Shown here piece after piece: positions 6,757 to 14,417 of a stretch of 28,273 bases of DNA. The notes under the pieces were generated by a model that was given only the letters and a program-made list of their open reading frames with translations, searched no databases and was not told the DNA's origin. Position numbers and translations under genes: made by a program. Source of the stretch: UMGS363 sp051881815 (GTDB lineage: Bacteria > Bacillota > Clostridia > Oscillospirales > Ruminococcaceae); assembly GCA_051881815.1 (NCBI GenBank), contig JBJEQP010000006.1, positions 1 to 28,273 on the forward strand. Reading direction: 5' to 3'. Each line of letters begins with the position of its first letter. Positions within the stretch are counted from its first letter, which is position 1.

Positions 6757-7533
6757 TCAGCCGTTTACAGCAGCCTGTACTATAGTGTTGAAGTCGTTAG
6801 CCTTGAGGGAAGCACCACCGATAAGACCGCCGTCAACGTCAGGCTTTGAAAGAAGCTCTGCAGCGTTGCCTGCGTTCATCGAACCGCCGTACTGGATAGT
6901 AACAGCGTCAGCAACTTCTGCACCGTAAAGCTTTGCAAGTGTTGCACGGATGAATGCGCAAACCTCCTGTGCCTGATCTGCAGTTGCAGTCTTGCCTGTG
7001 CCGATAGCCCAAACAGGCTCGTAAGCAATAATAGTCTTCTTGATATCGTCAGCGGAAATATCGAAGAGGTCAAGCTTGATCTGACGAGCGATAACTTCCT
7101 CTGTGATGTTGCATTCTCTTTCCCAAAGAAGCTCGCCAACACAGACGATGGGCTTGAGTCCTGCAGCAAGAGCAGCCTTTGTGCGCTTGTTTACGGTTTC
7201 ATCTGTTTCGCCGAAGTACTGACGGCGCTCGGAGTGACCGAGAACAACATACTCAACGCCAACTTCAACGAGCATATCAGCGGAGATCTCGCCTGTGAAA
7301 GCGCCGCTCTTTTCAAAGTGAACGTTTTCTGCGCCGACCTTAACGTTAGAGCCTGCAGTTGCAGCAACAGCAGTTTCGAGGTTTGTGTAAGGAACGCAAG
7401 CGATAACTTCTACCTTGCCTGCAGCGTCAGCAACGAGCGGCTTGATAGCTTCGAGAAGCTCCTTAGCTTCGGGACGGGTCTTGTTCATCTTCCAGTTACC
7501 TGCGATAACAGCTTTTCTTAAAGACTTATTCAT
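6757..7533 (-). CDS. tpiA: Triosephosphate isomerase
   Basis: Interconverts dihydroxyacetone phosphate and glyceraldehyde 3-phosphate in glycolysis, acting as a cytoplasmic TIM-barrel dimer. The 258 residues are the normal length. Catalytic residues are in place: K15 in AGNWKMNKT, H100 in VLGHSERRQYFGE, and E172 in AYEPVWAIGTGKTA, followed by the phosphate-gripping QYGGSMNAGNAAEL and GGLIGGASL. AAGGAG lies 10 nt before the ATG. It heads an operon with the small exported protein and gpmI. The leader contains a short TGCGCT/AGCGCA hairpin at 7565-7583. Confidence 0.97.
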   Translation of the reverse strand: MNKSLRKAVIAGNWKMNKTRPEAKELLEAIKPLVADAAGKVEVIACVPYTNLETAVAATAGSNVKVGAENVHFEKSGAFTGEISADMLVEVGVEYVVLGHSERRQYFGETDETVNKRTKAALAAGLKPIVCVGELLWERECNITEEVIARQIKLDLFDISADDIKKTIIAYEPVWAIGTGKTATADQAQEVCAFIRATLAKLYGAEVADAVTIQYGGSMNAGNAAELLSKPDVDGGLIGGASLKANDFNTIVQAAVNG

Positions 7534-7598
7534 GATAAAAAACTCCTTTTGAATATATTGAGTCTGCGCTCATAAAAAGCGCAAAAATTTCCCATATA

Positions 7599-7607
7599 AT
7601 TATATCA
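7599..7607 (-). promoter_or_regulatory. Extended -10 promoter of the tpiA operon
   Basis: On the - strand the sequence reads TGATATAAT, a TGn-extended -10 box. A recognisable -35 box is lacking (AT-rich TTAATATATA), as is common for extended -10 promoters. It lies about 65 bp before the tpiA start. Confidence 0.6.
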
Positions 7608-7679
7608 CATAACGCTCTTATATATATTAATTGATTGTGAATATATATAGTTGCAAATATGTATTGTGAGTTTAGAAAA

Positions 7680-7910
7680 TCATTCGTCAGATTTTTTCCT
7701 TGTCGCAATTCGTATCATTTTTGCAATAAGAGGGATATATGTTGCCGCAAACACGGCCAATGACGCAATTGTTATTGTTTTTCTGTACTTTTGCGGTGCA
7801 TTTATTCCTATGACAAGACCCAAAGACAATAAGCAAAGCTTTACAAGTGCAAAATCCTTCCAGCTGCTTTCGCTTGCGTAAGTGTTACCCAATTCAAAAA
7901 GTTTATTCAT
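7680..7910 (-). CDS. Small two-helix membrane protein
   Basis: 76 residues with two hydrophobic helices, at about 25-40 (LVKLCLLSLGLVIGI) and 47-64 (TIASLAVFAATYIPLIAKM), a lysine/arginine-rich linker and a charged tail. GAGGGAGG precedes the ATG at 7 nt, and a full consensus promoter lies upstream, so it is a real gene. Proteins like this (start MNKLFE.GN...SW, then a GINAP-type loop) are widespread in Clostridia and are often labelled permease of phosphate ABC transporter in databases. Nothing in this sequence supports a transport function on its own, and no phosphate transport gene is near. Confidence 0.85.
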   Translation of the reverse strand: MNKLFELGNTYASESSWKDFALVKLCLLSLGLVIGINAPQKYRKTITIASLAVFAATYIPLIAKMIRIATRKKSDE

Positions 7911-7970
7911 GTGTTTTCCTCCCTCGATCTTGCGTTTATCGGTTTAAAAGCTTGTTCCGATTTTGATTTT

Positions 7971-7999
7971 ATTATAGCACAGTTGCTTTATGAAATCAA
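7971..7999 (-). promoter_or_regulatory. Promoter of the two-helix membrane protein gene
   Basis: On the - strand TTGATT (7994-7999) and TATAAT (7971-7976) are separated by 17 bp, with an extended TGC before the -10 box. The leader to the start at 7910 is about 55 nt. Confidence 0.75.
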
Positions 8000-8010
8000 T
8001 AAAAACTTAT

Positions 8011-8059
8011 CTTCAAGCTTCCGGTCGGCTCATTGCTTTTGGGGCAGCAGTTTCTTATA
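8011..8059 (-). pseudogene. Relict 3' tail of a second antiporter gene
   Basis: This stretch aligns without gaps to 9352-9400, the last codons of the antiporter gene, at about 40 of 49 identical bases by my count. Read on the - strand it gives KKLLPQKQ followed by a stop, against KKLLSKKH and on to the end in the intact gene. The similarity ends within three bases of the ATACTAA repeats and the palindromic element beginning at 8057-8069. I infer a duplicated antiporter gene whose body was lost, with the junction at a MITE-like element. Confidence 0.7.
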
Positions 8060-8075
8060 CTAATACTAATACTAA
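8057..8075. repeat. ATACTA tandem hexamer repeat
   Basis: Three tandem ATACTA units, then A. The unit equals the end of the terminal repeat of the palindromic element that starts at 8069, so it probably arose by slippage or repeated insertion at that end. Confidence 0.7.
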
Positions 8076-8170
8076 ACACCAATAAAATACAGGAAAAAAT
8101 CTGAGCCGAAATCCAATATATTCGAGATTGTCGGCTTGATTTTTTCCAAATTTTAAATGGTGTTTAGTAT
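8069..8170. repeat. Palindromic MITE-like element 1 of a cluster
   Basis: Terminal arms ATACTAAACACC (8069-8080) and GGTGTTTAGTAT (8159-8170) are perfect. Inside, GGAAAAAATC (8092-8101) pairs with GATTTTTTCC (8138-8147) and AGCCGA (8104-8109) with TCGGCT (8131-8136). No coding frame. The end CTAAAC is flanked by TA on both sides. Confidence 0.75.
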
Positions 8171-8268
8171 AAAAATCATTTAAACTGTAGACAAAAAATC
8201 ATCGCATAATCCATATACGCAAGATTATGCTCGATTTTTTGTACAGTTTTTAAATGGTTTTAAGTATA
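8167..8268. repeat. Palindromic MITE-like element 2 of a cluster
   Basis: ACAAAAAATC (8191-8200) pairs with GATTTTTTGT (8233-8242), CATAATC (8205-8211) with GATTATG (8223-8229), and the outer ATTTAAACTGT region with ACAGTTTTTAAAT imperfectly. Its right end (TTTTAAATGGTTTTAAGTAT) is nearly the same as the right end of element 1 (TTTTAAATGGTGTTTAGTAT), so the two belong to one family. They abut head to tail. Confidence 0.7.
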
Positions 8269-8382
8269 AGGAAACGCTGATTAATACGTTTCTGTCGTTT
8301 TTCAAAATGTCCTCAAATGCGTAAACTCGTACATTTCTCAAAACGGCGAAACGAATGCTGCGCTTTAATCAGCTTTTTCCTA
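8267..8382. repeat. Palindromic MITE-like element 3 of a cluster
   Basis: Left arm AAGGAAACGCTGATTAA (8268-8284) is the near reverse complement of TTAATCAGCTTTTTCCT (8365-8381). Inside, CGTTTCTGTCGTTTT (8287-8301) pairs imperfectly with AAAACGGCGAAACG (8340-8353), and AAATGT with ACATTT in the loop. It follows element 2 with no gap and ends 18 bp before the stop of the GH114 gene. Its sequence differs from elements 1 and 2. Confidence 0.65.
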
Positions 8383-8399
8383 AATTCGGTTCGTATTTA

Positions 8400-9215
8400 T
8401 TAATCAAGATTTAAAGAATCTGCATAATAGCAATAAAAACCGTTTTTTCTGCAGTAATCATTTATTTCTTTCTTTAGCTTGCCTGTTGCACCGTATTCGA
8501 TAAGATAAACATTTATCCCGTGCACAGCGCAGTTATCAAGATATTCGAAAAAGTAAGCTCTGTCCTCCGAGCTGCTTTCACCAAAAGTTTGGTTTTGAAA
8601 ATCTATTGATGTAAAAACATTTTCCTGATTAACTCCCTTTATACATTTCGGGATATTATTGTTTTTTAGTGCTTCACTTATGAACATATCGCCGCCGTTT
8701 ACGATAACGTTTATTTCCTTTGCGGAAAAACTATTGTAAATGCTGATCAGAGCATCATATATTTCCGGTTCGGGAAAAACATAGAAAACATCTGAATTAT
8801 CTGCAAAAATACCATCTATACCCTTGCCGATAAGTTTATCAGTGGCTTCGGAAATATGATCCTGCCATGGTTTTGAGGATACATCTACCCATTTTTCGTC
8901 TTCCCAGTTTTCATATTCTCCGATAGTATATGGAAGAAATTCATTGTAATAGCTGCGGAATTCCTCTACGGAACCGATATTAAGATAAGAAAATATCTCT
9001 GTGTTTCCGTTTTTGTGAAGCATATCAATATTTTCGGATGTCAGAGCTTCAGCATCAACGACAAGAATATCATAGTTTTTGAGTGAAAGCAGTTTTTCTG
9101 TATTCGCTCCGATGAATACCCCGTAATGCTTGACGTCTGTTGAATTGTCCGGAGCTTTCTTCATGCAGGACGAAAAAAATATCATGACCGCCAATATAAC
9201 ATATATGTATTTCAT
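8400..9215 (-). CDS. Lipoprotein of the GH114 (endo-alpha-1,4-polygalactosaminidase-like) family
   Basis: 271 residues. A lipoprotein signal (MKYIYVILAVMIFFSSC) ends at the lipobox cysteine C17, so the mature protein is probably anchored to the outer face of the membrane. The rest follows the TIM-barrel pattern of GH114/TM1410-type proteins: YDILVVDAEAL, SYLNIGSVEEFRSYY, EKWVDVSSKPWQDHI, GIDGIFADNSDVFY and INVIVNGGDMF. Known members cut galactosamine-containing polysaccharides or are uncharacterised; the substrate cannot be read here. GGAGGA with 9-nt spacing precedes the ATG. It stands alone between the MITE cluster and the antiporter gene, which it follows in the same direction across a gap of 125 bp. 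Confidence 0.85.
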   Translation of the reverse strand: MKYIYVILAVMIFFSSCMKKAPDNSTDVKHYGVFIGANTEKLLSLKNYDILVVDAEALTSENIDMLHKNGNTEIFSYLNIGSVEEFRSYYNEFLPYTIGEYENWEDEKWVDVSSKPWQDHISEATDKLIGKGIDGIFADNSDVFYVFPEPEIYDALISIYNSFSAKEINVIVNGGDMFISEALKNNNIPKCIKGVNQENVFTSIDFQNQTFGESSSEDRAYFFEYLDNCAVHGINVYLIEYGATGKLKKEINDYCRKNGFYCYYADSLNLD

Positions 9216-9340
9216 TTTTCAAATTCCTCCGCTTTCTGAAATTATATGATCTGATTTGCCGGGAATATTAACTGATTACCTTATTCCATTATAATCCAAG
9301 AAAGACATTCAGTCAAGAAAAAAGACTTTTACACAACAAA

Positions 9341-10552
9341 TCAAATCTGAATTTCAAGCTTCTGTTCGGCTAAATGCTTTTTCGACAGCAGTTTCTTGTA
9401 AGAAAGGTCGATCGCAAAAGCTCCGATCGGAGCGGTGAGAACTATGGCGAGAACTGCGACTGTGAGGACAGTTTCACCGCAGGCAAAGCCCATTGCAAGA
9501 GGAATACCGCCGATTGCAGCCTGAACCGTCGCTTTCGGAGTGTATGCAAGCATTGTAAAAAGCCGTTCCTTTGAGGTGAGCGCTGTTCCGAGCAGACATA
9601 CGAACACACCGAGCATCCTGAATGCGAGCGCACCGATGATAACGAGCAGTGCTTTGCCGCCAACGTTTCCAAGACAGCCGATGTTGACAGCTGCGCCGAC
9701 AAGGACGAAGAGAAAGACCTCCGCCGCTACCCACAGCTTGCTGAATTTAATCGATATCCTTTCGGCAGCTTCGCTGCGTTTATTCTTTAAGCCGACGCCG
9801 ATGAACATTATTGCAATGAGCGATGAGAAGGTTATCGCCGTTGTGAGTTTATCCTCCAGAACAACGAGCAGGAACGATATGCTCAATATTATAAGCACCT
9901 TTGAAGTGTCGCGCAGATGCACTTTTTTGAAATAAAATGCAAGCGCAAAGCCTGCCGCAAGTCCGATCGCTATGCCGAGGATGATCGAAACGGGAATGTT
10001 TATAAAATCAAGGACGGAAGCCTTGTTGCCCTGCATCATTCCGGTAAAGGTAGAGAAAAGCACGATAACATACACATCGTCTACCGAAGCGCCTGCAAGG
10101 ATGAGCTGCGGTATGCCCTTGTCGGTGCCGTAGCCCTCGTCCATGAGCTTGACCATTCTCGGCACAACGACAGCAGGGGAGACCGCCGCTAGCACCGAAC
10201 CCATTACAGCAGCTTCAAGCAGTGACATTCCCAATAATTTCGGCGCAATAAGCAGCATTCCGAGCAGCTCAAAGCTTGCAGGTACAAAGCACATCAGCAG
10301 AGCAGGTCTGCCGAGTTTTTTCAGCCCCGAAAGGTCAAGTCCGAGCCCTGCTCTTGTCAGAATTATTATCAAGGCTATTTTACGCAGCTCCGCCGAAACA
10401 TTAAGTATGCTCGGGTCGATAAGATCAAGCACATAAGGTCCGAGAACAATGCCCGTCAGCAGCATTCCGATAAGGCTCGGCAGCTTCAGCTTCCTGCAAA
10501 GCCGACCCAACGACATACCGATCAGAAGAATAAGACCAACACTCAACAGCAT
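9341..10552 (-). CDS. Cation/proton antiporter (CPA type) under fluoride riboswitch control
   Basis: 403 residues with about a dozen hydrophobic helices and a short charged tail, the layout of Na+/H+ exchanger-domain proteins (PF00999). Motifs include LPSLIGMLLTGIVLGP near 24-39, ILTRAGLGLD, SPAVVVPRM near 125-133 and the paired aspartates D158-D159 in AGASVDDV, the ion-binding site of electrogenic CPA2-type exchangers. AAAAGGAG lies 8 nt before the ATG. The leader is a fluoride riboswitch with an overlapping terminator and its own promoter, so the gene should be turned on by fluoride. Antiporters of this type are among the known gene partners of crcB-motif riboswitches. I infer a role in fluoride or acid/ion stress; whether it moves fluoride itself is not shown. 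A relict of a second copy lies at 8011-8059. Confidence 0.93.
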   Translation of the reverse strand: MLLSVGLILLIGMSLGRLCRKLKLPSLIGMLLTGIVLGPYVLDLIDPSILNVSAELRKIALIIILTRAGLGLDLSGLKKLGRPALLMCFVPASFELLGMLLIAPKLLGMSLLEAAVMGSVLAAVSPAVVVPRMVKLMDEGYGTDKGIPQLILAGASVDDVYVIVLFSTFTGMMQGNKASVLDFINIPVSIILGIAIGLAAGFALAFYFKKVHLRDTSKVLIILSISFLLVVLEDKLTTAITFSSLIAIMFIGVGLKNKRSEAAERISIKFSKLWVAAEVFLFVLVGAAVNIGCLGNVGGKALLVIIGALAFRMLGVFVCLLGTALTSKERLFTMLAYTPKATVQAAIGGIPLAMGFACGETVLTVAVLAIVLTAPIGAFAIDLSYKKLLSKKHLAEQKLEIQI

Positions 10553-10581
10553 AGAAACAACTCCTTTTCATAAAATCAAAA

Positions 10582-10624
10582 AAGCTGACAGCTCCTGCGG
10601 ACTTTACGCAGAAGTCATCAGCTT
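10582..10624 (-). terminator. Riboswitch expression-platform terminator
   Basis: On the - strand AAGCTGA (10624-10618) and CGCAG/CTGCG pairs form a long interrupted hairpin ending in TCAGCTT (10588-10582), followed by TTTTTTGATTTT. Its left half uses the last part of the fluoride aptamer (GCTGATGACTTCTGC), so aptamer and terminator exclude each other. Fluoride binding should therefore permit read-through. Confidence 0.88.
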
Positions 10625-10680
10625 AATAAGCGGTTCAAGTAAGTCAAACATTGACTTTACTTCGGGAGAACTTCATTCCC
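10608..10680 (-). ncRNA. Fluoride riboswitch aptamer (crcB motif)
   Basis: On the - strand the leader reads GGGAATGAAGTTCTCCC, then an extra hairpin (AGTAAAGTCAA...TTGACTTACT), then AACCGC, TTATTAA and GCTGATGACTTCTGC. This matches the fluoride aptamer: stem GGGA/TCCC with loop ATGAAGTTC; loop bases GAAGT pair as a pseudoknot with ACTTC near the 3' end; and GCTT/AAGC forms the third helix before TGATGAC. The order and the conserved AACC and GCTGATG segments agree with the Thermotoga and Bacillus examples. It lies directly upstream of the antiporter gene. Confidence 0.93.
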
Positions 10681-10689
10681 TTTTTTGTA

Positions 10690-10718
10690 ATTATATCACT
10701 TTATATATTGTTTTTCAA
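10690..10718 (-). promoter_or_regulatory. Promoter of the fluoride riboswitch-antiporter unit
   Basis: On the - strand TTGAAA (10713-10718), 17 bp, then TATAAT (10690-10695) preceded by TGA, an extended -10 box. Transcription would start a few bases before the aptamer's first GGG, so the aptamer is at the very 5' end of the RNA. Confidence 0.85.
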
Positions 10719-10782
10719 GGGGTTTTATATAAAAACTTTTCCGCTTTTATAGGTTTTGGTATATTATATATTATTGAAGCTT

Positions 10783-13746
10783 TTATTCTGTTCGGAGTGC
10801 CTCAACAGGGTCTTTCTTCGCTGCAACTCTTGACGGGATAATGCCTGCGATAAGGGTTAGTATCATGCTTATTGCCACAAGAATAATTGCTGCAGGTACG
10901 GGAAGTACTGCCTTGAGTCCTTCAATATCGGTAAGCTTGTAGATAATAGCGTTTATCGGGATAAGTGCAAGTGCCGAAACGCCTACACCAATGATTCCCG
11001 AGGTCAAGCCGACGAGCAGTGTTTCTGCGTTGAAAACGGTCGAAACATCGTGCTTTGAAGCACCGATAGCACGGAGGATACCGATCTCTCTTGTTCTTTC
11101 AAGAACGGAGATATAGGTGATAATGCCTATCATGATCGAGGAAACCACGAGCGAGATCGCAACGAATGCGATAAGGACGTAGGATATTCCGCTGATGATA
11201 TTTGTTATCGAGGACATGAGCAGAGCAACATAGTCCGTATAGTGTATCTGGTCTTCATCCTCGGCGGCGTCATTGTAATCGCTGATGCGCTCGGAGATGC
11301 GATCCTTTTCCTCGAATGATCTTGCGTATATATTGATCGTGGAAGGCTCGTCGAAATCAGCCTTGCCGAGGATATCCATAATATCATCGAAGGTCTTGTC
11401 GGAAAGCTGCTCGGGAGTGTACTCATCAAAGATCTTTGCGTACTGCTCTTCGGTGAGCGGAGAAGCGGACATTGTCATAACGATCTGATCTGCAGTCATT
11501 GCCGCAAACTGCTGCTCGACCTGTTCGGCGTACTGCTGTGCAAACTGTTCCTTGATGTTTTCGCGGACAAATCCGAAAAGCTCTTCGTCGCTCATCTGCT
11601 TGATGTAGCTCTTTACGCTGTCGGCGGATTCAACGCCCATTTCTTCGGCGTACTGACCTGCCATCTGCTCTTCGATCTGCTCTCTTGTGGTATTTGCAAG
11701 GAACCGGTCAGCGTAAGCGTTTGCGTCTTCCTCGCTTGGCTGTGACATAATAAAGCGGAAAACGTTAGCCTTGTCGGAGGAGCTTAAAGATTCAATATAT
11801 TCCTTTGCACTTTCAGCCTTTTCTGCATCGGAAAGCGGAACATAATCGTCTGTTTTGAACGGGTTGCCGGAGAGAACGTCTGTCTTTTCGTCGTTCCGCT
11901 GTTCGGTTACGATATCGCTTGAATTTGTTGTGTCAATAACATAGTCGGTAAGTGCCTTTGTATAGCCGATATAGCCCGTGAGCATTGCAGCGGTTGAGTC
12001 CTCATTCGGACGGATAAAGCCGCAGATATGGAGCGGTGTGCCGATATCCTCTGCGTTGTAGATGAATTCAAGTCCCGTATCGGTCTTGGAAAGGTCAACA
12101 TAGCCGACGCCGCTTTCATTCTTCTGATAGTATTCGCAGGGGAGAATGAGCTTGTATTCCTTGCTCATTACCTCGTCAAAGGTCCATTCGGTAACGCCGT
12201 AATTTTCGATTATTCCGCCGGTCATAGCTGCGTTCATGATCTCGGGAAGGTTTTCCTGATCCTTGAAGCCGAGTGTGTACATAACGATATCGGGGATCTC
12301 ATTCTTTCGTGTAAGGATAACAACGACATCGTTGTAATTCTGCGGCCAGCTTCCGTAAACAAGGTCATACTGTGTCTTTATCATCTCGTTTACCTCATTG
12401 TCGCTGTCGCCGGGGAGCATTTCTTCCCATACCTGAACATTTCCCATTGGGGACATACTCATCATAGCGGAGGTGGTTGCGGAGGAAGTAACGTCAACGC
12501 CGACAGACGTCTGGAAGGTCTCCGTAAAGTCGGATTTTACGATCTTTCCCGTAGGATCCTTTGTGAAGATCGGCATCTGAACGTCATAGCTGTATGAAAC
12601 GGAGCTTGCGTTTGCCTGAATGGTTTCGTCATTATCAAGAAATTTCTTTATCGCGGGCATATCGTTTTTCTGTTTTGCGGAGGAGTTGAGCGAGTTGAAC
12701 ACCTCGTAAACAGCCGTGTTGCCGTAAACGATATTTCCAAGCTCTGCCTTTTCGCCATCGTTGTCCTTGTGAGGTGAATTATCCATCATGGCGTTCATAA
12801 GAGCGGCTGTATCTGCGGTTTCTTCAAATATCTGTATCGGGTAGGAGGAAAGCGTTGCTTCCTGTATCTCGTTGATATAATCGTTGATTCCCGTTGAAAG
12901 CGAGAGAATAAGAGCGATGCCGATGATTCCTATCGAACCTGCGAAAGCGGTAAGGATAGTTCTTCCCTTTTTTGTGAGCAGGTTGTTGAGCGAGAGGGAT
13001 ATCGCCGTGAGGAACGACATTGAAACACGCTTTTTCTTTGCGCCCGACGGAGCGTCAGCCTGTTCGGGTTCAAACGGGTCGCTGTCGTCCGTGAGAAGTC
13101 CGTCCTTGATGCGGACGATACGGGTAGAATACTTTTCGGCAAGCTCGGGGTTATGAGTTACCATTATAACGAGCTTGTCCTTTGCGATCTCCTTGAGAAG
13201 CTCCATTACCTGAATGGAGGTTTCGCTGTCGAGTGCGCCTGTCGGTTCATCTGCGAGGAGGATATCGGGGTTGTTGATGAGCGCACGGGCGATAGCAACA
13301 CGCTGCATCTGACCGCCCGACATCTGGTTCGGCTTTTTGTGTATCTGATTGCCGAGTCCGACCTTTTCAAGAGCTTCGATCGCTCTTCTGCGGCGTTCGG
13401 CTTTGGAAACGCCCGAGATCGTCAGCGCAAGCTCAACGTTTGCAAGAACGGTCTGATGAGGGATAAGGTTGTAGCTCTGGAAAATGAAGCCGATAGTGTG
13501 GTTTCTGTAAGCGTCCCAATCCCTGTCCTTGTAATCCTTGGTCGAGGTGCCGTTGATAATAAGATCGCCCGAGGTGTAATGGTCAAGTCCGCCGATGATG
13601 TTGAGCAGCGTTGTCTTTCCGCAGCCCGAATGTCCGAGTATCGAAACAAACTCATTCTCACGGAATGAAATGCTTACACCGCCCAGTGCTTTTACGGCAT
13701 TTTCGCCGTCACCGTACTGTTTTACAATGTTTTTCAGTTGAAGCAT
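10783..13746 (-). CDS. ABC exporter, fused ATPase and MacB/FtsX-type permease
   Basis: 987 residues. Residues 1-225 are a LolD/MacB-type ATPase: Walker A GHSGCGKTT at 38-46, Q-loop FIFQSYNL, signature MSGGQ at 142-146, Walker B ILLADEP from 162, D-loop ALDS and switch H198. A linker leads to a first membrane helix at about 264-286 (ILTAFAGSIGIIGIALILSL), then a large extracellular domain of roughly 550 residues, very rich in Asp, Glu and Gln and partly helical (EEQMAGQYAEEMG). Three C-terminal FtsX-type helices follow from about 860, with the coupling motif RTREIGILRAIGASK. MacB-type proteins work by mechanical coupling rather than by passing substrate through the membrane; in Firmicutes many export or resist peptides. 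AGGAAG lies 9 nt before the ATG. It is 28 bp behind the TetR gene and presumably controlled by it. Confidence 0.92.
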   Translation of the reverse strand: MLQLKNIVKQYGDGENAVKALGGVSISFRENEFVSILGHSGCGKTTLLNIIGGLDHYTSGDLIINGTSTKDYKDRDWDAYRNHTIGFIFQSYNLIPHQTVLANVELALTISGVSKAERRRRAIEALEKVGLGNQIHKKPNQMSGGQMQRVAIARALINNPDILLADEPTGALDSETSIQVMELLKEIAKDKLVIMVTHNPELAEKYSTRIVRIKDGLLTDDSDPFEPEQADAPSGAKKKRVSMSFLTAISLSLNNLLTKKGRTILTAFAGSIGIIGIALILSLSTGINDYINEIQEATLSSYPIQIFEETADTAALMNAMMDNSPHKDNDGEKAELGNIVYGNTAVYEVFNSLNSSAKQKNDMPAIKKFLDNDETIQANASSVSYSYDVQMPIFTKDPTGKIVKSDFTETFQTSVGVDVTSSATTSAMMSMSPMGNVQVWEEMLPGDSDNEVNEMIKTQYDLVYGSWPQNYNDVVVILTRKNEIPDIVMYTLGFKDQENLPEIMNAAMTGGIIENYGVTEWTFDEVMSKEYKLILPCEYYQKNESGVGYVDLSKTDTGLEFIYNAEDIGTPLHICGFIRPNEDSTAAMLTGYIGYTKALTDYVIDTTNSSDIVTEQRNDEKTDVLSGNPFKTDDYVPLSDAEKAESAKEYIESLSSSDKANVFRFIMSQPSEEDANAYADRFLANTTREQIEEQMAGQYAEEMGVESADSVKSYIKQMSDEELFGFVRENIKEQFAQQYAEQVEQQFAAMTADQIVMTMSASPLTEEQYAKIFDEYTPEQLSDKTFDDIMDILGKADFDEPSTINIYARSFEEKDRISERISDYNDAAEDEDQIHYTDYVALLMSSITNIISGISYVLIAFVAISLVVSSIMIGIITYISVLERTREIGILRAIGASKHDVSTVFNAETLLVGLTSGIIGVGVSALALIPINAIIYKLTDIEGLKAVLPVPAAIILVAISMILTLIAGIIPSRVAAKKDPVEALRTE

Positions 13747-13774
13747 TCTTCAAAACTTCCTTTCCTTAATTAAC

Positions 13775-14377
13775 TTAATTAAAAAACCTTATAATAATTT
13801 CTTTAAGCCTGTCGGTCGATAATTCATCCGAAACATCCACTCCGAGAATATATAAAAGAGTGGTGTTGAGGATCAAGCCTTTCAGAAAAAGTGCCGCAGA
13901 GCTGATATCGATATCCTTTATCTCGCCTTTTTCGATGCGCTTTCGGAGAAAACCTTTGAAAAAGTCGTCCACCTCGTCAATAAATCTGCACATTTCCGCA
14001 GTTTGGAGAAGGTCACGGACTTCCTTTTCAAGTATGATTATCCGAATAACGTCGATATGCTTTTGAACGGAATCTATCAATCTCGTAAGGAGGATATTCA
14101 GAGCGTCCTGAACCGTCAGCGAGTCAAGCTTTTTTAAAGCATCGTCATTCGGTATCTCACAGCGGAACGCTTCAAATTCTTCCTTCATTACCTCGGAAAA
14201 AAGCTCACGCTTTCCGTTCGGGAAATAATGATACAAAAGGCTTTCGGATACATCAATGCTTTTGCTTATTTTTCTCACCGAGGTTCCCTTGTATCCGTTC
14301 TCGGAAAACGATTTTTTTGCGGTTTCAATAAGCTTTTGACGGGTCTTTGCAGCTTTTTCACTTCTTGAAGCAGCCAT
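13775..14377 (-). CDS. TetR/AcrR family transcriptional regulator
   Basis: 200 residues. The N-terminal DNA-binding domain (about 10-60) has TRQKLIETAKKSFSENGYKGTSVRKISKSIDVSESLLYHYFPNGKRELF, the classical TetR helix-turn-helix. The C-terminal 140 residues, which bind ligand in this family, are not recognisable further. I start at 14,377 because AGAGG lies 6 nt upstream and the family start fits; an in-frame start at 14,449 would lie upstream of the promoter. It heads an operon with the MacB-type exporter 28 bp downstream, so it probably represses the pair until an exporter substrate appears. A dyad overlapping the transcript start is the likely operator. Confidence 0.93.
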   Translation of the reverse strand: MAASRSEKAAKTRQKLIETAKKSFSENGYKGTSVRKISKSIDVSESLLYHYFPNGKRELFSEVMKEEFEAFRCEIPNDDALKKLDSLTVQDALNILLTRLIDSVQKHIDVIRIIILEKEVRDLLQTAEMCRFIDEVDDFFKGFLRKRIEKGEIKDIDISSAALFLKGLILNTTLLYILGVDVSDELSTDRLKEIIIRFFN

Positions 14378-14395
14378 ATAACACCTCTTTTCGTC

Positions 14396-14413
14396 ATTTA
14401 ACAAGTGTTCAAT
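14396..14413. promoter_or_regulatory. Candidate TetR operator
   Basis: ATTTAACA-AG-TGTTCAAT is an 18-bp dyad with one mismatch. It lies just downstream of the -10 box of the tetR-exporter promoter, around the expected transcript start, the usual place for autorepression by a TetR protein. Confidence 0.6.
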
Positions 14414-14417
14414 GAAA

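Noticed and set aside
7526..7708. A 60-codon open frame on the - strand ahead of tpiA.
   Set aside because: It covers the tpiA promoter and ribosome site, and its composition is AT-rich filler.
12028..12597. Long open frame on the + strand inside the ABC exporter gene.
   Set aside because: It is the complement of the exporter's large extracellular domain; no start signal or domain supports it. The same holds for the long opposite-strand frames within pyrG, gpmI, metF and the transposase gene.
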